Assembly: GCA_023818785.1 (NCBI GenBank)
Contig: JAMWCO010000108.1
Location: 1 to 5,603, forward strand
Origin: Candidatus Omnitrophota bacterium
GTDB taxonomy: Bacteria > Ratteibacteria > UBA8468 > B48-G9 > JAFGKM01
Direction of reading: 5' to 3'
DNA length: 5,603 bases
Position 1 is the stretch's first letter, and each line of letters opens with the position of its first letter. Below are positions 1 to 5,347 of this stretch, piece by piece. A program made the translations under genes and the position numbers. The notes beneath the pieces are model-generated. The model was not told where the DNA came from. It searched no databases and saw nothing but the letters and a program-made list of their open reading frames with translations.

Positions 1-834
1 AGAATCTTCTTTTAAAAGAAGGTCCCCTTTCTCATAAATCTCTTCAATCTTATTCCCATAATTTATTTTAACTTTTTGCCTTTCTGTATATTCAATAACT
101 TTATCTTTGAAATAAAAATCAATTCCACCTTTTCCAGGTACTTTTAAAAAACATCCAGAAAAAATAACTCCAAAAGTACCATCTTCATAATAAACACTAA
201 CACCGGAAGCATCTTCAATATTATAGTTTTCAACATCTTTCATTAACCCTATTCTTTTAACTGCAAAAACCTCAACCGGTTCTCCTACAAGATATCTCGT
301 CATATCAAAAATATGTGTTGTCTGTTCTATTGCCTGCCCTCCTGATAATTCCTTTCTCCTCCACCAGTAAACTTGTGGCATACCTCCAACCCACCAACCA
401 ACTAAGAACCCTAAATTTTTTTCTAAAAAAAAAGGTTTAATTAAAGAAATTATGTCCTGATACCTATCTTGATAACCAACTGCTGCAATTAAATTTTTCT
501 CTTTTATTTTTTCAATAATTTTTTTTGCTTTATTTTTATTTAAATGGATTGGTTTTTCCACAAAAATTGGTATGTTTTTTTCTATGCATAATTCTTCCTG
601 TCCTTGGTGAGCAAAAGGAGGTAAACATATATAACATGCATCAATTTCAATTTCTTCAAGCATTTTTTTATAGTCAGTATATACTTTCCCTCCAAACTTT
701 TCACTTGCTGCTTTTGCTTTATTTTCATCAATATCACACATCCCTGAAAACCTAACACCTTCTATTTTTGATAAAGCATCCATATGAGCATTTGCAATTC
801 CACCACAGCCAATAAAAGCAATTTTTATTTCCAT
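1..834 (-). CDS. Gfo/Idh/MocA-family NAD(P)-dependent oxidoreductase, C-terminus beyond window
   Basis: Translating the minus strand from the ATG at 834 gives 278 codons without a stop up to the window edge, so the C-terminus is missing (family members are usually about 330-400 residues). The N-terminus (residues 4-18) is a Rossmann beta strand and glycine loop, IAFIGCGGIANAH. Residues 93-95 are the family hallmark EKP (FVEKPIHLN), whose Lys normally contacts the cofactor and substrate. Residues 165-183 carry GGQAIEQTTHIFD, matching the GG...H..D pattern of the C-terminal substrate-binding domain; the His is the usual catalytic-site residue. The family oxidises or reduces sugars, inositols and their derivatives in the cytoplasm. 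The exact substrate cannot be read from sequence. The gene lies 16 bases after the isomerase gene and has its own AGGAGG at 841-846, so it should be co-transcribed with that gene and translated efficiently. The start is fixed by this site and by the Rossmann motif beginning at residue 4. Confidence 0.93.
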   Translation of the reverse strand, partial: MEIKIAFIGCGGIANAHMDALSKIEGVRFSGMCDIDENKAKAASEKFGGKVYTDYKKMLEEIEIDACYICLPPFAHQGQEELCIEKNIPIFVEKPIHLNKNKAKKIIEKIKEKNLIAAVGYQDRYQDIISLIKPFFLEKNLGFLVGWWVGGMPQVYWWRRKELSGGQAIEQTTHIFDMTRYLVGEPVEVFAVKRIGLMKDVENYNIEDASGVSVYYEDGTFGVIFSGCFLKVPGKGGIDFYFKDKVIEYTERQKVKINYGNKIEEIYEKGDLLLKEDS

Positions 835-850
835 CTCTTTTCCTCCTTTT

Positions 851-1654
851 TTAAATTTTTTTCAAAATATCTTTCATAAATTCTAAACTTTTTATTAAAT
901 TTTCTTTTTTTGGTTCTGGAACTCCACATTCAAGTATCATATAATTTTCAAAGTTAATTTTTTTAAGTGCTTTAAAACCAGATTCAAAATCAGTATGCCC
1001 CATCCCTGGTAAAATTCTATTACTATCTGCAAGATGAATATGAGAAATCCATTTACCTGCTTTTTCTATTGATTCTGAAATATCTGCTTCTTCTATATTC
1101 ATATGGAAAAAATCAGCCATAATTTTTAAATAAGGACTTTTAATTTTTTCACAGTATTCAACTGCTTGTTCAATTTTATTTAAGAAATGTGTCTCATATC
1201 TATTAAGAGGTTCAAGTAATAAACAACATTTCGTTTCTTCTGCTTTTTCAACAATTTCAGGTAATTGTGAGATTAATAATTCTTTTTCAAGTTCGTAAGC
1301 ATTTTTATATGGTGAAAGATCTGTAATTTGTGGTTTTCCAAATATAGGAACTAAAATTAAACCTATTACTTCAAGTTCACTTCCAATTTCAAGTAATCTC
1401 TTTATATCTTCTCTTGCTTTTCTTCTGTTTTCAGGTTCTCCTTCTAGTAAAAAATTTCTATAACCAGCACATATACTTGAAATTCTAATACCAATTTTTT
1501 CTGAAATTTTTTTATATTCATCTATTTTTTCAGATTCTTCAAGCAAAATCCTTCCCCATATCTCAATCCCTTCAAAACCAATCTCTTTTGCAATTTCAAA
1601 CTTTTCTTTAATTGAATTTCCAGGCAATATCATATCTTGACATCCTATTTTCAT
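851..1654 (-). CDS. Xylose isomerase-like TIM-barrel sugar isomerase/epimerase
   Basis: This 267-residue protein belongs to the AP-endonuclease-2/xylose-isomerase-like TIM-barrel superfamily. The putative metal ligands are E148 (in LLLEPLNRYE), D181 (IMADFFH), H207 (HIHLAD) and E242 (ILECG). E154, H184 and R213 are placed like the catalytic and substrate residues of D-tagatose 3-epimerases. As I recall that family's numbering (E152, E158, D185, H188, H211, R217, E246), all seven sit at the same offset of four, which argues for a metal-dependent ketose 3-epimerase or isomerase. The true substrate may be another sugar, an inosose or a sugar acid. A start at 1687 would add 11 residues. I prefer 1654 because AGGAGG lies 4 bases upstream of it, the extra residues (LKKGGK) merely translate that site, and the 1687 ATG overlaps the predicted -10 box. 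The gene is first in an operon with the downstream oxidoreductase, a common partnership in sugar and polyol catabolism. It is divergent from nfo, which has the same fold. Confidence 0.88.
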   Translation of the reverse strand: MKIGCQDMILPGNSIKEKFEIAKEIGFEGIEIWGRILLEESEKIDEYKKISEKIGIRISSICAGYRNFLLEGEPENRRKAREDIKRLLEIGSELEVIGLILVPIFGKPQITDLSPYKNAYELEKELLISQLPEIVEKAEETKCCLLLEPLNRYETHFLNKIEQAVEYCEKIKSPYLKIMADFFHMNIEEADISESIEKAGKWISHIHLADSNRILPGMGHTDFESGFKALKKINFENYMILECGVPEPKKENLIKSLEFMKDILKKI

Positions 1655-1658
1655 TTTC

Positions 1659-1664
1659 CCTCCT
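1659..1664 (-). promoter_or_regulatory. Ribosome-binding site deciding the isomerase start
   Basis: AGGAGG on the minus strand lies 4 bases (GAAA) upstream of the ATG at 1654. It is inside the reading frame that would be translated from the alternative ATG at 1687, so it argues for the shorter 267-residue protein. The spacing is slightly short but the match is perfect. Confidence 0.8.
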
Positions 1665-1677
1665 TTTTTAAGTTTTA

Positions 1678-1705
1678 AATATATCATTATTAAAAATTAT
1701 GTCAA
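1678..1705 (-). promoter_or_regulatory. Predicted sigma-70-type promoter of the isomerase-oxidoreductase operon
   Basis: On the minus strand there is a perfect -35 TTGACA (1705-1700), a 16-base spacer, and a -10 TATATT (1683-1678; 5 of 6 matches) preceded by an extended -10 TGA (1686-1684). Standard spacing puts +1 near 1671. That leaves a short leader of about 17 bases holding the AGGAGG. The strength of the match in such AT-rich DNA is supported by the exact -35 and the TG extension. Not experimentally shown. Confidence 0.72.
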
Positions 1706-1713
1706 ATTTTGAC
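1701..1713. repeat. 13-bp palindrome between divergent promoters
   Basis: GTCAAATTTTGAC consists of two perfect 6-base arms around a single central base. Each arm supplies most of the -35 box of one of the two divergent promoters. The symmetry may simply result from two TTGAC boxes placed back to back, or it may be a binding site for a dimeric regulator. The sequence cannot separate these. Confidence 0.6.
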
Positions 1714-1737
1714 TGAATAAATCTTGAGAAATAAAAT
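1709..1737 (+). promoter_or_regulatory. Predicted sigma-70-type promoter of nfo-leuS, leaderless geometry
   Basis: The -35 TTGACT (1709-1714; 5 of 6) and the -10 TAAAAT (1732-1737; 5 of 6) are separated by exactly 17 bases. With the usual six bases between the -10 box and +1, transcription would begin at 1744, which is the A of the nfo start codon. No Shine-Dalgarno precedes that ATG, which fits a leaderless message. Confidence 0.68.
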
Positions 1738-1743
1738 TTTTAT

Positions 1744-2574
1744 ATGAAGATAGGTGCTCATTTATGGACTGGAGAAGGATTAATAAAGACAATTGAATAT
1801 TGTGATTTTTTAAAGTGTGACTGTTTTCAAATTTTCCTATCAAACCCAAGGAGTTGGAAAAGAAAAAAGAGAGATAAAGAAGAGATAAAAAACTTTAAGC
1901 AAGAAATAAAAAAAAGAGAAAATAAACCTATTGTTGTTCATATGCCTTATATTCTAAACATTGCTGAGGATAATAAAAAATTAATAAAAAAAATAATTAA
2001 TTTTATAAATGAAGAAATTGAGGAAAGCGAAAAAATAGGTGCTGAATTTTATGTTATTCACCCAGGATTTCATAAGGGGAATGGAGAAAAAAAGGGTATT
2101 AAAAATGTTATTGATTTACTTAAAAGTTTATCAAAATCTAATATAAAAATTTTAGTAGAAAACACATCTGGACAGGGAACATCTCTTGGATATAAATTTG
2201 AACATTTTTCCACTATATTTGAAAAAATTGATAAAAATTTAGGGATTTGTTTTGATACTGCACATGCTTTTCAATCAGGACATAACCTTTTGGAATTTAA
2301 AAAAGTAAAAAAAGATATTGAAAAGTTTATTGATTTAAGTTATATTAAATTAATTCATGCTAACGATTCAAAAACAGATTGTGGTTCAAGAATAGATAGA
2401 CATGAGCATATAGGAAAAGGGAAAATAGGGATAAAAGGATTTGAAGAAATTATAAAAGATGAATACTTTGGGAATTTACCATTTATAATTGAGACACCTA
2501 AGTTAAGTTTAAAAGAGGACAAAGAAAATATTGAAATTTTAAGAAGAATAGGAGAAAAATATGGAAAAATATAA
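1744..2574 (+). CDS. nfo: Endonuclease IV (deoxyribonuclease IV, AP endonuclease)
   Basis: This 276-residue protein is close to the usual length (about 280). Endonuclease IV cuts the DNA backbone 5' of abasic sites and removes 3'-blocking groups in base excision repair, using a three-zinc centre in a TIM barrel. All nine expected metal ligands can be placed: H66 (VVHMPY), H106 (VIHPGFH), E139 (LVENTSGQG), D171 and H174 (CFDTAHAF), H205 (LIHANDSK), D218 and H220 (RIDRHEHIGKG) and E250 (FIIETP). These correspond in order to the E. coli Nfo ligands (H69, H109, E145, D179, H182, H216, D229, H231, E261). The ATG at 1744 opens the first beta strand (MKIGAHL). It has no upstream ribosome-binding site and coincides with the predicted transcription start. 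The gene overlaps leuS by 14 bases, so the two are probably one transcript. Nothing looks truncated. Confidence 0.95.
   Translation: MKIGAHLWTGEGLIKTIEYCDFLKCDCFQIFLSNPRSWKRKKRDKEEIKNFKQEIKKRENKPIVVHMPYILNIAEDNKKLIKKIINFINEEIEESEKIGAEFYVIHPGFHKGNGEKKGIKNVIDLLKSLSKSNIKILVENTSGQGTSLGYKFEHFSTIFEKIDKNLGICFDTAHAFQSGHNLLEFKKVKKDIEKFIDLSYIKLIHANDSKTDCGSRIDRHEHIGKGKIGIKGFEEIIKDEYFGNLPFIIETPKLSLKEDKENIEILRRIGEKYGKI
2550..2555 (+). promoter_or_regulatory. leuS ribosome-binding site inside nfo
   Basis: AGGAGA lies 5 bases upstream of the leuS ATG at 2561, within the last codons of nfo. The nfo stop codon (2572-2574) falls downstream of this start. Ribosomes finishing nfo therefore pass over the site, and translation of the two genes is likely coupled. 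Confidence 0.7.
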
Positions 2575-5008
2575 TCCTAATAATCTTGAGAAAAAATGGC
2601 AGAAAATCTGGGAAGAAAATGACTTATTTAAAGCAGAATATAGTTATGAAAAGAAAAAATTTTATATACTTGAAATGTTTCCTTATACTTCTGCACAGAT
2701 TCATATGGGACATGTAAGAAATTATACAATAGGAGATGTAGTTGCAAGATATAAAGTAATGAATGGATATAATATTTTACATCCAATTGGATATGATGCT
2801 TTTGGATTACCTGCAGAAAATGCGGCAATAAAACAAAATATTCATCCAAAAGATTGGACATACAAAAATATTGAGACAATAAGAGAACAATTAAAACGGC
2901 TTGGTATTTCTTATTGTTGGGAAAGGGAGGTTATAACATGTGACCCTGAGTACTATAGATGGAATCAATTTTTCTTCATTCAATTTTTTAAAAGAAATTT
3001 AGTATATAAAAAAATGGCACCTGCAAACTGGTGCCCTTTTTGTCAAACGGTTCTTGCTAATGAACAGGTTATAGATGGGAAATGCTGGAGATGTGGAGAG
3101 AATGTTGAGACAAAGAATCTTGAACAATGGTTTGTTAAAATAACTGATTATGCAGAGAGATTACTTGATTTTTCTGGAATTAGAAATTGGCCTGAAAGAG
3201 TTATAACAATGCAGAAAAACTGGATTGGTAAAAGTGAAGGTTGTGAAATCTATTTTTACATTCCAGACATTGAAGGAAATTTAAATGTTTTCACTACGAG
3301 AGCAGATACTTTATTTGGTGTAACTTATCTTGTCCTTTCACCTTATCATCCATTTGTTGAAAAAATCAAAAGGATTTCATCGCGAAAAAATGAAATTGAA
3401 AAATTTATAGAAAGAATGACAAAATCAAGTTTAAGTGTAAAGGATATCCTTAAAATTGAAAAAGAAGGAATAAATACAGAAATATTTGCTATACATCCAA
3501 TTACACAGGAGAGAATACCTGTTTGGATTGGAAATTATGTATTAATGGAGTATGGAACAGGTGCTGTTATGGCAGTCCCAGCACATGATCAGAGAGATTT
3601 TGAATTTGCTAAAAAATATGATCTCCCTATTAAAATAGTTATAAAAAATCCAGAATGGAAAGAAATTCCAGAAAAATTAGAAAAAGCATATGAAGGACCA
3701 GGTATTATGATAAACTCAGATATTTTTGATGGACTTGATAATGAAAAAGGGGAAGAAGAAATTAGAAAATATCTTGAAAAAATAAATAAAGGGAAAAAAG
3801 CAATTTATTACAAATTAAAGGACTGGTGTATTTCAAGGCAGAGATACTGGGGAACTCCAATACCAATAGTTTACTGTCAGAAATGCGGTGTTGTTACTGA
3901 GAAAGAAGAAAATTTACCTATTGAACTACCTTATGAAGTTAAAATAACAGGAAGAGGAGAATCGCCTTTAAAATATGTTGAAAAATTTATTAAATGTAAA
4001 TGTCCTGTTTGTGGAAATGATGCTGAAAGAGAGACAGATACGATGGATACTTTTGTTGATTCTTCTTGGTATTTTTTAAGATATGCATCTAAAGATATAA
4101 AAGATAAACCATTTGATAAAAATGAGGTTAATTATTGGATGCCTGTTGACCAATATATTGGTGGAATAGAACATGCAATTCTACATCTTTTATATAGTAG
4201 GTTTTTTATAAAAGTCTTAAAGGATATGGGATTAATTGATTTTGAAGAGCCATTTGAAAATTTATTATGTCAAGGAATGGTTATAAAAGATGGAGTTAAA
4301 ATGTCAAAATCAAAAGGCAATGTTGTTGATCCTGAGGATATAATTAAAAAATATGGAGCAGATACTTTGAGATTATTTATTTTATTCGCTGCACCACCGG
4401 AAGTTGACCTTGAATGGAGTGAAAAGGGAATTGAGGGATGCTGGAGATTTTTAAATAGAGTGTGGAGATTACATTATGAAGTGAAAAATTATGAAAGCAT
4501 TGAGACAAAAAATGATGAAAATTTGGAATTTATAATAAATAAAACAATAAAAGGAGTTACTGAAGATATAGAAAAAGAATTTCAGTTTAATACTGCAATT
4601 GCTAAAATGATGGAATTTATTAATTTTTTTAGCAAAATTATAAATGAGAAATCTGTATCAAAAAAGGTTTTATTGGATTCATGGAAAAAATTTATAAAAA
4701 TTCTTTATCCTTTTGTTCCACATATATCTGAAGAATTATGGAAAGATTTAGGAGAAAACAAATTTTTGTTTTATGAAAAATGGCCTTCTTATGAAAAATT
4801 TGAAAAAATTGATAAAAAAATAAGTATTGGAGTTCAGATAAATGGGAAATTAAAAGGGGCAGTAGAAATTTCTCAAACCTTTGAAGTTAATGAAATTCTT
4901 AATTTAATTAGTGAAAATGAAAAATTTAAGAAATTTATTATAGGTAAAAAGATACTTAAAACAATATATGTTAAAAATAGAGTTATAAACATTGTAATTG
5001 AAGATTAA
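2561..5008 (+). CDS. leuS: Leucyl-tRNA synthetase (bacterial type)
   Basis: This 815-residue class I aminoacyl-tRNA synthetase charges tRNA-Leu with leucine. The HIGH-type motif is HMGH (48-51) and KMSKS is at 580-584. A first zinc knuckle has C158, C161, C175 and C178; a second has C439, C442, C481 and C484. The CP1 editing domain spans roughly 220-410, with the Thr-rich TTRADT (245-250; T250 matches the specificity Thr of E. coli) and GTGAVMAVPAHDQRD (333-346), whose final Asp (D346) binds the amino group of misacylated leucine analogues. Editing should therefore be intact. Only a few residues separate QGMVI (571-575) from KMSKS, so the leucine-specific insertion found there in E. coli is absent, as in Bacillus-type enzymes. 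The anticodon-binding helical domain follows, and the C-terminal tRNA-binding domain (VQINGKLKG, about 758 to the end) is complete. The start is set by AGGAGA at 2550. The stop shares bases with the convergent gene's stop. Confidence 0.98.
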   Translation: MEKYNPNNLEKKWQKIWEENDLFKAEYSYEKKKFYILEMFPYTSAQIHMGHVRNYTIGDVVARYKVMNGYNILHPIGYDAFGLPAENAAIKQNIHPKDWTYKNIETIREQLKRLGISYCWEREVITCDPEYYRWNQFFFIQFFKRNLVYKKMAPANWCPFCQTVLANEQVIDGKCWRCGENVETKNLEQWFVKITDYAERLLDFSGIRNWPERVITMQKNWIGKSEGCEIYFYIPDIEGNLNVFTTRADTLFGVTYLVLSPYHPFVEKIKRISSRKNEIEKFIERMTKSSLSVKDILKIEKEGINTEIFAIHPITQERIPVWIGNYVLMEYGTGAVMAVPAHDQRDFEFAKKYDLPIKIVIKNPEWKEIPEKLEKAYEGPGIMINSDIFDGLDNEKGEEEIRKYLEKINKGKKAIYYKLKDWCISRQRYWGTPIPIVYCQKCGVVTEKEENLPIELPYEVKITGRGESPLKYVEKFIKCKCPVCGNDAERETDTMDTFVDSSWYFLRYASKDIKDKPFDKNEVNYWMPVDQYIGGIEHAILHLLYSRFFIKVLKDMGLIDFEEPFENLLCQGMVIKDGVKMSKSKGNVVDPEDIIKKYGADTLRLFILFAAPPEVDLEWSEKGIEGCWRFLNRVWRLHYEVKNYESIETKNDENLEFIINKTIKGVTEDIEKEFQFNTAIAKMMEFINFFSKIINEKSVSKKVLLDSWKKFIKILYPFVPHISEELWKDLGENKFLFYEKWPSYEKFEKIDKKISIGVQINGKLKGAVEISQTFEVNEILNLISENEKFKKFIIGKKILKTIYVKNRVINIVIED

Positions 5009-5256
5009 CTTTCCTTTTTCTCTTCAGTTTGTGTTTCTTCTTTTTTCTCTTTTTCTTCTTTTTCTTTTTCTCTTCTTTCTTCAATTTTGTCTTTTATATC
5101 ACTAATTCCCGCTGCAATTGCTATTATTCCACCAAGTATTAAAAGTACTACTATTCCACCACCAATAAACCATAAAGTTGCTTTCCCGAGAGGTCCAGGA
5201 ACTGCAAGTAAAATCCCAACAATAATAGACACTATCCCACCTATTAAAGCAGCCAT
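5005..5256 (-). CDS. Small two-helix membrane protein with Lys/Glu tail, unknown function
   Basis: I do not recognise a family for this 83-residue protein. Residues 3-20 and 27-51 are glycine-rich hydrophobic segments (IGGIVSIIVGILLAVPG; FIGGGIVVLLILGGII) joined by a short PGPLGK turn, which suggests a membrane hairpin. Residues 53-83 are almost entirely charged, with alternating Glu and Lys runs, probably an exposed helix or coiled coil in the cytoplasm or a disordered tail. A perfect AGGAGG (5262-5267) sits 5 bases before the ATG, and a good promoter lies upstream, so this is a real expressed gene rather than the shadow of a plus-strand frame. It converges on leuS with the last four bases shared. 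It resembles the many short membrane proteins of bacteria with a helical hairpin and charged tail, but a role (scaffold, stress, holin-like) cannot be assigned. Confidence 0.8.
   Translation of the reverse strand: MAALIGGIVSIIVGILLAVPGPLGKATLWFIGGGIVVLLILGGIIAIAAGISDIKDKIEERREKEKEEKEKKEETQTEEKKES
5037..5082. repeat. Homopurine/homopyrimidine mirror repeat
   Basis: The plus strand is pure C/T from 5034 to 5082. Within it, 5037-5082 reads nearly the same in both directions about its centre (5059/5060): 21 of 23 symmetric pairs match, the exceptions being 5044/5075 and 5058/5061. This is the arrangement needed for intramolecular triplex (H-DNA). It encodes the Lys/Glu tail of the small membrane protein, so it may only reflect low-complexity coding with AAA/AAG and GAA/GAG codons. 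Confidence 0.6.
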
Positions 5257-5295
5257 TCTAACCTCCTTTTAAAAAATATAAACAATTTTTGAAAT

Positions 5296-5324
5296 ATGAT
5301 ATAATGAACTTATGAATTTGTCAA
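5296..5324 (-). promoter_or_regulatory. Predicted sigma-70-type promoter of the small membrane protein
   Basis: On the minus strand there is a perfect -35 TTGACA (5324-5319), a 17-base spacer, and a -10 TATCAT (5301-5296; 5 of 6). The predicted +1 is near 5289, giving a leader of about 33 bases that contains the AGGAGG. The -10 overlaps the -10 of the opposing promoter by two bases. Confidence 0.7.
5297..5305 (+). promoter_or_regulatory. Predicted extended -10 promoter for the right-edge gene
   Basis: TGATATAAT is a perfect -10 (5300-5305) with the extended TG motif. No -35 resembling TTGACA is seen at 16-18 bases upstream, so it would be a -35-independent promoter or need an activator. Six bases after the box is the ATG at 5312, the same geometry as at nfo. 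Chance matches are common in DNA this AT-rich, hence the moderate confidence. Confidence 0.5.
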
Positions 5325-5344
5325 TAGATTATTTGAAATTTTAA
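5312..5344 (+). other. Possible leaderless 10-codon upstream ORF
   Basis: ATG at 5312 opens MNLSIDYLKF followed by TAA at 5342-5344, three bases before the ATG of the hydrolase-like gene and in the same frame. The ATG coincides with the predicted transcription start. It could be a leader peptide that allows reinitiation at 5348, the true N-terminus of a gene interrupted by a stop, or meaningless. The peptide has no run of a single amino acid that would suggest classical attenuation. Confidence 0.25.
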
Positions 5345-5347
5345 AAA

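Noticed and set aside
525..755. Plus-strand open frame of 76 codons
   Set aside because: It lies antisense to the well-supported oxidoreductase gene, has no ribosome-binding site, and its Phe/Leu/Tyr/Gln-rich composition is what the complement of AT-rich coding DNA gives.
1655..1687. Longer isomerase start at 1687
   Set aside because: The added codons cover the predicted -10 box and translate the ribosome-binding site itself. The ATG at 1654 has that site at usable distance and begins at the first TIM-barrel strand.
2628..2879. Minus-strand open frame of 83 codons
   Set aside because: It is antisense to the conserved catalytic region of leuS, with no ribosome-binding site and no recognisable protein pattern.
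5131..5147. Possible terminator hairpin around AGTATTAAAAGTACT
   Set aside because: The arms are only about four bases, AT-rich, and not followed by a T run, so it is too weak to call as an intrinsic terminator for leuS.
5087..5272. Plus-strand open frame of 61 codons opposite the small membrane protein
   Set aside because: Its Ile/Pro/Thr-rich sequence mirrors the Gly-rich hydrophobic segments on the other strand. The minus frame has the AGGAGG and the promoter.
5318..5346. Alternative plus-strand promoter TTGTCA-17-TTAAAA
   Set aside because: The -10 matches consensus at only three of six positions, and its +1 would fall at or beyond the 5348 start codon.
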